From assembly GCA_003290165.1 (NCBI GenBank), contig QNQO01000520.1:372001-436000 (forward strand): a DNA stretch of 64,000 nt, read 5' to 3'. The DNA comes from Berberis thunbergii (Eukaryota > Streptophyta > Magnoliopsida > Ranunculales > Berberidaceae). Each line of letters begins with the position of its first letter. The stretch's first letter is position 1. Made by a program: the position numbers and the translations under genes. Below, in pieces: positions 12,018 through 22,672 of this stretch. The notes below the pieces were generated by a model. The model had not been told where the DNA came from. It did not search any database and saw only the letters and a list, made by a program, of their open reading frames with translations.

Positions 12018-13298
12018 TTAATCCGTGGTAAGAGAAATAAGACATTGTTGTTCCTTTGATTTGCATTTAGCAACAATAGGGAACATTCTATTGAGTGACA
12101 TATTAGACTGCACGATTAAACCGCTCTCCGGATGGTAAATCTTACATTTTCCATGTTGTATGAGAATTGTCAAGCCCTTTTCTTGCAACTGCCCAATACT
12201 CAATAGATTGTTCTGCAAGTCTGGTACATAGAATACTCTGGTGACCACATGCATGATCCCATTCACCTCCATTTGAATGCTTCCCTTTCCTTGCACCACC
12301 AAGCTTGAGTTGTTTCCCATTTTAACCGATTCCTTGAAACCTCCATCAAATTCTGAAAACATGTCCCTCCTGCTGCACATATGATTATTGCAACCTGAAT
12401 CTAGGAACCATACATGATCCCTTCGAGCTTCTTTTCCATCCACGTACGCCATCAGTAACATCTCACCATGCATCTCTGCAAAGTTTGCTTGTGAATATTT
12501 TTGCTTCTTGAGACACTCCCATTGAAAATGGCCCAACTCATGGCAATTGTAACATTCAATGGTGGATTTATCAAATCCATATCTACCCCTGCCACTGCCT
12601 CTTCCTTGATAAGGACCACGACCCCTACCTCTTCGTCCTGAACAAGCTTCATGAGTGACCTGCAACACTTGTTCATCCACAGTGTGTTTGCTCACCCTTT
12701 GTTCATGTACTAGTAGGCTGCTTTGAAGTTCATCAATGGACAAAGTATCTAGATCATTTGACTCCTCAATGGAGCACACAACATAGTCATACTTTGGAGT
12801 CATGGATCTCAAAAAAATTTCAATGATCACCACATCACCCATCTTTTCGCCATGAATTCTCATTTTGTTGGCTGTGGTGAGAGTTCGTGCGAAGTAGTCA
12901 TTCACCGATTCTCCGGCTCTCATATGAAGCATTTCAAACTCTTTGAGAAGAGTTTGCAATTGGGCACGTTTGACTCTGGCAGTGCCTTGATACTTCTGCT
13001 TCAAGGAGTCCCAAATGTCTTTTGTTGTATCCTTCTTCAAAATCATCTCCAAAATTGATCGATCAATGGCTTGGAACAAGTAGTTATTTGCCTTTAGGTC
13101 CTTCAACTTTTGATCGTCAATTGTCTTCTTTTGTGTGTCAATGAGATCCATTCCTTCTGCTACAGCAGGGATCCCAGATTCCACCAAACTCCAATATTCT
13201 TTGGAGCGCAAAAAGTTCTCCATAAGCATACTCTAGTGGTCGTAGTATCCATCAAACTTCGGAATTGAAGGTTGCACAAAATTGCTTTCAAATGCCAT
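12018..13298 (-). pseudogene. Copia gag and protease
   Basis: Gag begins at the ATG complementary to 13296-13298 (MAFESNFVQPSIPKFDGYYDH) and meets TAG at 13233-13235 where copia gags usually have Trp. The frame then runs on for about 400 residues through the UBN2-type capsid region, a CCHC zinc knuckle (CYNCHELGHFQWEC) and the aspartic protease motif FLDSGCNNHM, and ends at TAA 12018-12020. Apart from the two stops the frame is well kept. It packages the element RNA and processes the polyprotein in intact relatives. Confidence 0.9.
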
Positions 13299-13350
13299 GT
13301 TCGTTACTTCTTATTGCTGACCTAAGACTGTGTTTCAAATTGGTTCAACT

Positions 13351-13363
13351 GGCTCTGATACCA
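13351..13363 (-). other. Primer binding site, tRNA-iMet type
   Basis: The minus strand reads TGGTATCAGAGCC, the standard complement of the initiator tRNA-Met 3' end, two bases inside the 5' LTR. Confidence 0.92.
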
Positions 13364-13365
13364 GA

Positions 13366-13666
13366 TGATAAAACAAGATGTTACAGCCTGAAAATCAGCT
13401 AAAGAAATTAGCAAGAGATTTGATGATACACGTACTTGGAGGAGAACTCACTTATGTATTCAAAGACTAATCATGCCTGTTAAATAGGCTTACACAGAAG
13501 AAGTAAAATGAGCAGCTCTACGATCTTAACAGTCCTAGAATCGTGGAGTATGACTAGTTCTAAACCTTATCACTAACAAACTTATCCCTCAAGCATAGGG
13601 ATATTATTGATTACTACGTAGAACAATTCTATAACCTAATAGTTAAGAACATTAACAACTTTAACA
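13366..13666 (-). repeat. 5' LTR of the copia element at 9007-13666
   Basis: This is a 301-bp direct repeat of 9007-9308, about 94-95 percent identical by eye, starting TGTTAAAG on the minus strand and followed by the target duplication AAGGA at 13667-13671. Confidence 0.95.
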
Positions 13667-14120
13667 AAGGAAATGGTGATTCGAGTCGAGGATGTGGTGG
13701 TTGAAGGAAAACATCAAGTGACGATAGATTTTGGTGATAGAGATATGCTGGTTGAATCGAAAGATGAAAAGATGGTAAATATTTGTGAGAATTAGGGGAA
13801 GATGAATGGTTCTGAGATTAATGGCAGTGTGGTTTAGGAGGTGCCCGCGGTTGTTAGTGAAGAGAATGTTGCACCGGCAATGAAAATGAAAGAGGAAGAG
13901 TTTGCTCTAAATGCTAGAGTTAAGGAGTGCTACTGCAGGATGGCAGGAAGTGTGCATTGTTGAGAATGGTAATACTTGCTGTAGAGTGGAGAGTAATGCT
14001 GTTAATTCAGAGCAGAAATCAAAGTTTGAATTGGAGTCCGATTGGTCCATGCCCTTTTATATCATCGATGCCCACGAGGAGTTCGGATCAACTACGGGTA
14101 ATCTTTATCTCTTTGGAAAG

Positions 14121-15150
14121 GTAATTGGTTTTTTCTCTGTTTCTTTTTTATATGAAGTATTTTACTTTCTGAATTAGTATTGAAAATAATGGTCATGCAT
14201 GTTACTTCACTATGAACTCATCAAGAGCTATTGTCCTAGAGAACCATGTATTATGCAATTATATTGGAACATCTTTGTCAGATTCAGCTTTTTACAAATA
14301 TCATTTCTCAAGAAGTAGTTCCATTACTCGTAAGTTAGGTTGTATCTACCTACGCCTAGATGAGAAGCTTGTTTGACTCGAGCATATCATGTTGCATAAA
14401 TATTTAAGAAGCACTAGCATCTTTTTCTAAACCTTTTAAAATCTAATTCTAACATATGTTGAAAGAGATGCCCTTCATTAGTTTTAGTTTCAAATTTCAC
14501 CATTTATGATTGCTTTCCATATACCCAAGCACAATAACGAAAATTGTGATATGCGGTGTATACTATAACCTTGAGGATGAAACTTATGATTTAAGCTATG
14601 CCAGGCATCACCCCAGTGACACTCATTTATTCGTAGCAGGGAAAATGCTATGCAAACGTAGCTACATATATAATACCTTTGCTATATATCAGACTAAACC
14701 AGTTTGTGCCAAGGACATCTACATGTCTTAAACTTCTTTCATGTCAGTTATAATATATACAAAACATGATCCGATTTTATCAAACCATTAAAAGCAGACT
14801 GCTTGGTGACAGAGGGAGACACTAAAACAGAACACAAAACAACATTGAGCATATTACGAAAGTAAACTCATATACATGGACATATATGTTCCCATGTAAA
14901 CATGAACAATCAAAAGGGACATCTTTGGTAAGATTGTGGGCTGAGGCCCAATTCCAGATTATTCCTTGATCTTGGTAACAATACGATGAGACCCGATTCT
15001 CAATTAGCTGGACCAACCATTGTTCATGATATTGGACATAGAGTTAGATCGGTTGCATATGTTATTGATCCAACGAGTGAAAGGGTCATTTACAGGGTTT
15101 GTTTTCTTGATATTTTGTAGGGGATTTTTCTCGTGAAATGTAAAGGGTGA
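14121..15150. other. Former intron sequence, no recognisable feature
   Basis: After the donor at 14120 I see no further polymerase exon. A 73-residue open frame at 14510-14731 and a 64-residue minus frame at 14822-15016 match nothing I know. The stretch probably represents polymerase intron or unrelated insertion up to the LTR of the second copia element. Confidence 0.4.
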
Positions 15151-15696
15151 TGTTGTACCCCTAGGAGGGATACCCTGTAGCACTGCGGAAGCTAACCACA
15201 CACGAGATTTACGTGGTTCGGCTATGCCTACATCCACGGGGTGACGAGAGATTTCACTATAATGAAGAACACCGACGGCTTACACAACCCGCAAGTTCGT
15301 CCCAAGAAGGAGTTTTGATCTACCCAAGAGAAGAACAACCTTTTCCTTGTACAATCACTCCAAGCTCACACTCTCTACAAGTTTCTCCCTTCTTTTTTTT
15401 TTCTCTCTCTCTCTTGAGTTCTACGACTCATACAACCTTCTCACCTTACCCATATGTTCTACCACATATGTGTTTATATGCTTGACCACATATCTTGTTA
15501 GTTGCATCCTAATAATTGCTCTTTTATGTTTTACCACACAAAGAACAAAGTTGTTGACAAACCAGTCAACATACAAGTCTACCAGTCTATGAATACTAAT
15601 GTGCTTTGTATTACACCACATTAAACACAAAACTATTGACAGACCAGTCAACACATAGACCTACCAATTTTGTGAGCAGTTTTGAACCCATGCGTG
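15151..15696 (-). repeat. 3' LTR of the second copia element, split by a CACTA transposon
   Basis: On the minus strand, joining 29499-29494 to 15696-15151 gives an LTR that begins TGTCACGCATGG and ends TACAACA (TG...CA). It contains GTGTAAGCCGTCGG and ACGTAAATCTCGTGTG phrases typical of the U5 part of plant copia LTRs. The purine-rich stretch GAGGTGGAGAAT precedes it (29500-29511). The CACTA element inserted six bases into the LTR. The matching 5' LTR was not found, because the element is truncated at its other end. The outer end (15151) is inferred from the terminal dinucleotide. Confidence 0.7.
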
Positions 15697-15704
15697 CACT
15701 ACAA

Positions 15705-16175
15705 AAAAAATTGACATCAGCGACGGCTAAAATCCGTCGTCAATTGACCCAAAACCGTAGCTAAATCGAAACAGCGACGGCACACCAACCGTCGCCATTC
15801 CGTAGCAACTATTATCGTTGCTATTTGAATCAGCGACGGCAGAATAGCCATGGCTAATTGGCGACCGCTACAAACCGTCACTAATTTGAACATTACCGTC
15901 GCTAATTTCCAAATTCAAATACATATTAGCGACGGCCAGATTACCGTTGCTAGCTAGCGATGGCTTCGTGCCGTCGCTAAGTAACGAATAGAAATGTCGT
16001 TCAGTGACGACCAGAATGCCGTGGCTAGTTAGTGACGGCTTCGTGCCGTCGCTAAGTCCCGAATAGAAATACTGAACAGCGACGGCCAGAATGTCGTGGC
16101 CAGTTAGTGACGGCTTCGTGCTGTCGCTAAGTCCCGAATAGAATTCTTTAGCGACGGTCAGATTGCTGTGGCTAA
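15705..16175. repeat. Left subterminal repeat array of the 13.8-kb CACTA
   Basis: About ten inverted or direct copies of AGCGACGGC / GCCGTCGCTAA occur, with a higher-order repeat around TTAGTGACGGCTTCGTGCCGTCGCTAAGTCCCGAATAG (first about 15955, repeated at about 16029 and 16105). Subterminal motifs of this kind are the binding sites of the TNPA-type protein in CACTA elements. Confidence 0.85.
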
Positions 16176-17807
16176 CAAAATAAAATTGAAAAATAATTTT
16201 TTATAATTAAATTATATTAATTTTAAAATTTGCCATATACTTATTTTTGTCATTATATTAATTTTATAATAAAATTATAAACATTTTAATTAAATTGTAA
16301 ACATATACTTTTTTGGCATATACTTTGTTTTTGTCCCAAATAGAAATACTTTTTTTGACAAATTATAAACATCTTAAACCTGAACAAAATTAAATTAATT
16401 TTCATATACTCAATAAATTGTCCATCACAAAAAAATACAATCCCAAATACTGTTAACCTCAAATTGAGATAACTACATAAAACAAAATTGTGATCGTCTA
16501 TGGGACATAAAACAAAATTTTTACATACAATAATTGCACACAGTAATTGCTTTAAGATCTGCATCAGCTTGGTCTTTTGACGTGGCTATTATCAGTTCAC
16601 CAACATCACCAGAACTGCATTAAAATCACAATTTGCACAATCATCAGAGTAAATAAGCCCACAAATCGCTACCCTGATTATATAAGACCATATGCTAAAC
16701 AAAAACTTACACAAATAAAGTCCAAAACAGATGTGTACCTCGCCCAGCAATATAATACATGGTGTAACATGGAAAGCAAGTGACACACACAACAAAGCAA
16801 TATTCATCCAAATTCCAACTCTTCATTCTTCACTGGCACCCTTCCCAGGTTGGAAGAATGATGGATTTGTGGCTTTAGATAGTAACCAAAAAACAAAATC
16901 CTACCAATCCCTCTGTCCCAACTAGTAAAGGCACTCGAGGCATACAAACTTATGCTCTTTTCAGGAGAAGGGTGACAAATTATTCACGAGGCATTACAAA
17001 TCAGGCATACAACTTATTAACAAAGCGTTGAAAAGAAAAACAGTATTTATCCGCTAGGCATTAAAAAAGGCAGGTACGCGGCTTGTTTGATTTTGCAAAT
17101 ATGCAGATGCCTCACCTTATTAGTCTATTGGACTATGCAACAAATCATTTGTAAACACAGCTTGTATTGCACCAGAAGTGGACATAACTATCACCCACCA
17201 TAGAGTATTGCCTTGGCTGAACTTGACGAATTCAAAAAAAATAAAAAATAAAACCTCCCAAACTATCACCCACTATACTATACATCCAAACCCACAATAT
17301 GCGTCCACTGGGGATCACTCCCTTTCTGTGCATATCAGACTATCTGTATGAAATCTAATTCCAACTTTCAAGACCACACTTCCTAGTATAATGGTTTTGG
17401 ACTAAGAAATACGACAATTTGAAAGTGTCAGATTCCATTCAGAATTTGAACTAACTGCTGTGTCCGAGAAATTGCATTCACTAAAATTGACGTCACAACA
17501 TGCAAGAAAGAAATGGAAGGCATCTTTCTGAACATCAATCTCAAAATAGAGAAACTATACATATAAAGCTGAGAGCACTAATAGCAGAATAACTGAATCT
17601 CGAATCAGTTGTCAAGATAAGAACAATAAAACCATAAAGTAACATAATCTAGAGACAGTGGACACTAATTCTTATCAGAGTGAACCAAACCATATTTGAC
17701 ATTAAAGCAAGTCCAGAATTACAAAAATTAGATATTCAACTAAAACAAAGCCTCGGTAAAGAATCAAGTAAAGCATGAAGTAAATAAATAATGATGCATT
17801 GAATTAC
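16176..17807. other. CACTA interior without recognised genes
   Basis: 16180-16560 is very AT-rich. The remainder up to the RER1 fragment has only short open frames with no recognised homology. It may be captured non-coding or intron sequence downstream of the RER1 exon, for which there is no direct evidence. Confidence 0.4.
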
Positions 17808-18157
17808 CAGAACTTGAACTCGGGGAGACGGCGAATGAAAGACCTAAATTCATCCGAACCCTTCGTTGGCAACGATGCCCCATTCAATGATTCCAGCTCT
17901 GGGTCAAACTTCGGTGAGAGAAACCCAATCAATAGATTCAAGATATATATCCCGAGCCCATACGAAACGATATAGAATCCTTCAATGAAGTAAACGCGCA
18001 AAACGTAAATCAATCCAACAACTACTGTCCCCGACCATCTCCCAACTGGATGAGGGGTTGATCTATCAAGATAATACTGAAAAATCCTAGAGATATCATT
18101 TCTCCACTTTGCAAACGGTGCCGTAGCGGATGGGTTCTCAGCTCCTAATCCCTCCAT
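17808..18157 (-). pseudogene. RER1 first-exon fragment captured in the CACTA
   Basis: From the ATG complementary to 18155-18157 the frame encodes about 116 residues: [32 protein letters not shown], then the membrane segments around [20 protein letters not shown] and [20 protein letters not shown], and ends IRRLPEFKF at an intact GT donor (17807). RER1 is a roughly 190-residue four-pass Golgi protein that returns ER membrane proteins. Here only the first exon is present, open and hardly damaged, and the C-terminal half (remaining membrane segments) is absent. The region upstream to about 19230 may be its captured promoter or 5' leader. Fragmentary coding sequence between CACTA ends indicates transduplication and not a working gene. 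Confidence 0.85.
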
Positions 18158-19288
18158 CAACCTAAACTCATAAAAACATCCCATTATAATAATTAGTGTC
18201 AACTATCATAAGAATCATGTTTTTAGCATAAAATTTCATCATAATTGACAACGAAACCTAAACTAGGATTTCAGTGTCCCAAACGCGTGAATCCGTAAGA
18301 AATTAGCTGATATTGGTACCAAAACCATACGAGCAACAAAATCAGGACAAGAAAAATAAGACAAAGAACCAATTTTTCAGATAATGGTCAGACACCATCT
18401 TGGTGCACCTAGATAATAAACATGCTCATAATAATTCAAACTAGAAAAGTGATGCATATAAACCTCGATACTGGACATTATTAATAATACCCGCATTTAG
18501 CCAAAAGCCAAAAAAATGAAACAATCTTTTAATCAACTGTCCTGAAAAGAAATAACAAAAAGCTAAGAACAAACAAGGACTTGAGCAAAAACAGAGTGTA
18601 CCCAAGGCTGAATAAGCAACCAGCGTACACACACAATAACCGCATCCACGCAGCCGCAGAATCTCAAAAACCGAAACCACGCAACAAGTCAGGACGCAGC
18701 ACTCAGGACACAGCCAGAACACAGCATCGCAGCAACAGTCCATGTCATCGCAGCTTCGGACAGCAGTAAATGCAACACCCATCCAAACAGAGAACACTCT
18801 GTTTTGCGACAGACTGCCCAGTCCAGTGTGCACCCACCGTGCTGCTGCTCGTCCCCCTAATTGCAATCCTGTTTTGCAGTTCCCTGCAGTCCAAAAAATA
18901 GAGATATTCTAAGTTTAGAAAGCATACCAAGCACATTAGATTTGCATTAGATAACTACAGCATACCAAGCACATTCCAGTTTTCAATCCCTTATGTTCAT
19001 CACATAAGTGTGCCAGAATCATCTTTCCCTGTAAATTCAACATTAGCATTCTTACATGATAAGATGAGAACATTGCTGTAGAAATACACGCAAGTACATG
19101 CAGAACTGCTATGGCAAAAAAAAATGCAGAAACGTGACAGAGCATATACAAAGAGTATTCCTAAAATTGAAGCATATAAACCAGGAAAGGTGTAACAGAG
19201 CTGGAAACATGTCAAAATTGACAGTGTGAGTTGTAAGCTAATACACAAGTCCTTATATACATTGTTATATCATAAGAATAGTAATTAC
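18158..19288. other. CACTA interior, possible captured 5' region; no gene called
   Basis: Several overlapping open frames occur here (for example a Cys-rich minus frame at 18441-18866), none conserved. A GC-richer patch at about 18640-18870 shares the phrase ACTCTGTTTTGCGAC with 47705-47719. Nothing else is supported. Confidence 0.35.
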
Positions 19289-19840
19289 CATATTCGTCAA
19301 GTGGAGCTTCATCATAGTAGCGAGTTGTTACAAATGAAGCGCCATTTCTACCAAAGTTTGTTCCACCATGGTAATGTTAAAAAGAACAGAGAGTCAGATC
19401 ACTATGATAAGTTTCTGCCTTTGTGAATGGGCTGTTAGGGAATAGATGCTCGTGGCTCGTACCATGTAGTAATTTGCAAGAGTGTCGTTTCTCGAGAAAA
19501 AGCGGGCGACTGAGTATGCAATAGCCTGCTGATCTCATGGAAGGGGGGTCACCAAACACACGGAACCTGTAGACAGTGAGAGATTTCATAACCATCTTAA
19601 AGCAGAAAAAAATTCATAATTAGTCACGAAAATGGTGTTATGGTCACCATATGTAACACTTACTGAGCAGTGCAGTTCTCAGTCCAGAGAGAAGGTTTGT
19701 ATGGTTTGCTTGGACCAGTGAAAGTATCTCCACAGTCTCTTCCGTTGCTTGAGTTGATCTGTAATCCATAATGATTGATGTAAGTTGACTGAACTTATCA
19801 TTTAACATCTATTTCATTAAGATAAAAATTAACATTTAAT

Positions 19841-20434
19841 ATGGGAACTATATATATGGTTGAACATCCTTCAGTCTCTTCACCAAAAGAGAGAAAAAGA
19901 AAAACTCTAGATGGCCTCCAATGTTACTGCTTTATTCTCTTTTTCCTTCTTATGATTTTTTCTTCAACATATGTGATATGTGATGAAGATTTAATCAATA
20001 GAATGTGTTGTAAAACAATAGACCCAACGATATGTCACAATTGTCTTGAATCAAATCCAAGTAGCAAAACTGCAAGTGCTCAAGAGTTAGTGATAATATC
20101 TACGGATTGTCCACAACCTGAGTTATTGAGCTTGAGCGAGTTCATGGATAATTATTCAGAAAATATTACAGATGATGGACTAAAGGCAATATTGGTTGAT
20201 TGCGGCTACCAATTCAGTGATGCAAAGGGTTTAATGAGAGGGGTCTCAATGCCAATTCAATTAGGAAATTATGAGCATGCTGTAGATACACTGTTGATAT
20301 GCTACGATGAGGCCAGGAATTGTCTTATAGACCTTCATAACAAGTATCCAAATTTTCAACCACCAGAAAAGCTTGTCACGGGAACAACTTATGTAAAACT
20401 AGTAATACATGTGATTCAGGACTTACTGAATTAG
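19841..20434 (+). CDS. PMEI-like (invertase/pectin methylesterase inhibitor) protein, intact frame within the CACTA
   Basis: One open frame of 197 residues. Residues about 28-46 (CYCFILFFLLMIFSSTYVI) form a hydrophobic signal peptide core. The mature part starts CDEDLINRMCCKTIDPTICHNC, which fits the N-terminal cysteine hairpin of the PMEI domain, followed by helices and further cysteines (DCGYQFSDA, LICYDEARNCLID) as in the four-helix bundle of this family. Family length is about 170-200 residues, so it is full length. Such proteins are secreted and inhibit pectin methylesterases or invertases in the wall. It lies on the plus strand, opposite to the beta-galactosidase fragment and inside its intron, without an intron of its own. 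The N-region before the signal core is long; a later Met at residue 6 could be the start. Whether it is expressed is unknown. Confidence 0.7.
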   Translation: MGTIYMVEHPSVSSPKERKRKTLDGLQCYCFILFFLLMIFSSTYVICDEDLINRMCCKTIDPTICHNCLESNPSSKTASAQELVIISTDCPQPELLSLSEFMDNYSENITDDGLKAILVDCGYQFSDAKGLMRGVSMPIQLGNYEHAVDTLLICYDEARNCLIDLHNKYPNFQPPEKLVTGTTYVKLVIHVIQDLLN

Positions 20435-21105
20435 TTTCTTGGCTAAGTAATTTTTGTAACAATTATTGAGGAGGTGAAAATACCAATAGGTAATTAAGAG
20501 AATAAATGCCAAGTCTGTTGTTAATTGTTTAGAACCAAAAGTATTAAATAATTTATACTTGATTGTTCATGCAATTAATTTGACTCGTAAGAATTTCTGC
20601 CAAGTATTTCAATTTTTAGACACATCTTATTAAGTTGGTTTTGGTTTACTTCATTCAGAACTTTGATATCTTTCGACTAATAAACAAATAAGAATATACA
20701 ATTTTTTACTTGTACAATTAGAAGAAGATTGAATACCAAAGACAAAATCTTTCCATGGATGAAGAGCTTATGTTTTTGGATCCATTAGCACCCTGTGAAC
20801 CAACAAAGACCCTGTCAAGAGGCTTCTTTGGGCCTCCTTCATTATGGAGGTCTGGAAGGAAAAGCCTAGGGGATTGACAGTATGAGCTGGAGGATGTACC
20901 GATCAGTACCATTGTTGAATGAGATGATAAGAAGATGGTGTCACTAGTTGAACAAATAAAGATAAGAATGAATATGTTTCCTAGAGTAAGTGTTTGGCTA
21001 ATTTTACTAACATACTTCTCCATGAGGAACTAGGTGAACAAATAAAGATAAAAATGAATATGATGATAAGAATGAATATGTTTCCTCGAGAGAATACAAA
21101 CTTAC
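20435..21105. other. Remaining beta-galactosidase intron region with small duplications
   Basis: The phrase GAACAAATAAAGATAA(G/A)AATGAATATG appears at about 20950 and 21033, and a shorter copy precedes the donor at about 21066. ACATACTTCTCCATG(A/T)GGAAC also occurs twice (about 21010 and 21321). These are local duplications of the exon border region. A minus frame at 20718-21023 has no recognised homology. Confidence 0.5.
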
Positions 21106-21339
21106 CACTGGATCAGGTGCTTCCTTTTGCTTGCACATAACCCATGGAACACCGACATTGAGGCCTACGGCCATGTTTGCGGCCCATTGCTCATAGTTCA
21201 TTCCATCCTCCTCATAAGCACGTTGAATGTTGTATTCATTTTCGATCTGTGCCAAAATGATCGGACCACCTTGTCCAGCAAATAGTTTCTTGGCTTTCAT
21301 CTTGTCTATGCTCATCCTAACATACTTCTCCATGTGGAA

Positions 21340-22672
21340 CTGCACTTTAAGGAGATCCAAGCACTCATTAAACATAAAATTTTAAGAGATCCCAGTATCT
21401 TAGAACAAAAAAGCAAAGTAAAAAATGCTCAAAGATAACTAATACCAATTTAACCAACATTAAGAAAATCAGATTTCCAACTTGATTGTCAAAAACTAGC
21501 CAACAAATCCAAACTTATCATTGTTTTCAAGTACTGATATTTTTACTCCAAATATCAGATAGGATATTTAAATATAATAATTCAAGTGAAACTCCAAATT
21601 AAATTTACCAATTGGTTGTCCATGTAGGCACGCAGTGTGCAAATATGAAACATAATTGGTGATTGGAGAATATTTTATCTGAAAAGACCAAAAGCATAAT
21701 TTCGAACAAGTAAACCATTATTTGTCAATGAAATTGCTAGGACATCGTCATTGTTACGAGGCCTATGATGTTGAGAAGCATACTGTACCCAACCCTTAAG
21801 CATACCATCATAAAGTTTCTCCATTCAGATGATAGAACTATTAAATACTAATAGATGACTCCCTAGAGGTATGAAAGCTTAAACTAGACCAGAAAACAAC
21901 CATTCTGACTATCTCAGTCCACGAACTCTCACCTTAGAAAAGACAAATCTAGAAACTTGAACAATAGAAGATAAAAAAAATCTTATAAACAATTTAAATA
22001 ATTAAAGAAAACAAGTGACCTGCTCTGAAACTTACCACAAGGAACTCAAATGCAAGTCCAGTTCCTAATATGACTAAATGTGGATATTCTACTTTGAGAT
22101 CAGAGGGAGACAAATAAACCCTGCAGAAGATTCAGATTTAGATGGATAATGACATGGTGCTGAAGAGTTCAGCAAACACAATACTTGCAGCAGATATTTA
22201 AAACACATGCAAAGTTATTAGAGCAATACCATGCTAGAACACCTGTTTCAAACACAAAAAGGAACACTTCAAGTTTTGCTAGAAAGAAAAATTCAAAATG
22301 GCATTACTCAAATTTAGACACGGTAATAAAAACCAACCCAAAAATGACTTAAAGAGCTGGGGGTGTCTACGAGGGAGCTCCACTAGCTCCCTGATCTGAG
22401 CCATCTGCTTTCTCACGTTCATTTACCTATGCATTCAGCAAATTGTTACTACTTTTCCAAGCAACCTTTTACAAGCATACAAATATCATTCAAGCAGCAT
22501 TCAACATACATTTGAGCAATTGAAGCATACGATTCAGCATACATTTCAGCATTCAACATACATTTCAGCATTCAAGCATTTCATCACTTTAGCATTCAAG
22601 CAACATTCAGCATTCAAATTAGCTATGGTTAAAGTTTAATTATTCATGTATTTAGGTGCGTATGGTTAAAGT
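21340..22672. other. CACTA interior, no gene; short CATTCAGCA-type repeat near 22480-22610
   Basis: No recognised coding sequence. Between about 22480 and 22615 the phrase CAGCATTCAA(C/G)(A)... with ACATACATTT recurs at least five times as a short degenerate minisatellite. Confidence 0.45.

Larger units (their letters stand above)
9007..13666 (-). mobile_element. Complete Ty1/copia LTR retrotransposon, decayed coding region
   Basis: It is flanked by the 5-bp target duplication AAGGA (9002-9006 and 13667-13671). It has two LTRs with TG...CA ends, a tRNA-iMet-type primer binding site, a polypurine tract and the copia order gag-protease-integrase-RT-RNase H, all on the minus strand. Total length is 4660 bp. 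In-frame stops (for example 13233-13235 in gag and 12018-12020 before the integrase) and several frame breaks in RT make it non-autonomous. It interrupts the polymerase alpha N-terminal exon. By eye the LTRs differ at roughly 16 of 302 positions, so the insertion is not recent. Confidence 0.95.
7501..14120 (+). pseudogene. POLA1-like N-terminal coding block, split by an hAT and a copia element
   Basis: With the two insertions skipped, the coding parts are 7501-7751, 8599-9006 and 13672-14120. The reading starts MADRVVDG, includes LKAIRQG, then a TGA at 7609-7611, then the same frame continues with VEEKDYTTLVAKRRQ and DDEGLGY. After the hAT element it reads EEEDW, a Lys/Pro-rich linker and LSAMFTSSVLKK, which are hallmarks of the polymerase alpha N-terminus. 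After the copia element the frame meets TGA within about 15 codons. The last part, in another frame, ends PFYIIDAHEEFGS...LYLFGK at a GT donor (14120), the start of the N-terminal domain proper. The ATG at 7501 is chosen because homologous sequence begins there. Confidence 0.88.
19289..21339 (-). pseudogene. Beta-galactosidase (GH35) four-exon fragment captured in the CACTA
   Basis: Four exons lie in the correct order on the minus strand. 21339-21106 reads [20 protein letters not shown] then [12 protein letters not shown] and APDP. 19758-19664 reads NSSNGRDCGDTFTGP and LWTEN. 19566-19463 reads RVFGDPPSMRSA, then a short deletion, then ending as ARFFSRNDTLANYYM in another frame. 19373-19289 reads [34 protein letters not shown] and WTEN carry the two family catalytic glutamates. 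Plant GH35 enzymes act on cell-wall galactans. N- and C-terminal exons are missing, the acceptor before the last exon is lost, and a PMEI-like frame sits in the first intron. It is a transduplicated fragment. Confidence 0.88.

Noticed and set aside
14510..14731. Possible next polymerase alpha exon
   Set aside because: Translation in all frames shows no match to the expected region after LYLFGK, and no splice pair delimits it.
18441..18866. Cys-rich 141-residue minus-strand open frame
   Set aside because: It overlaps other open frames of similar length in a GC-richer patch, shows no domain pattern, and lies in the presumed 5' region of the captured RER1 exon.
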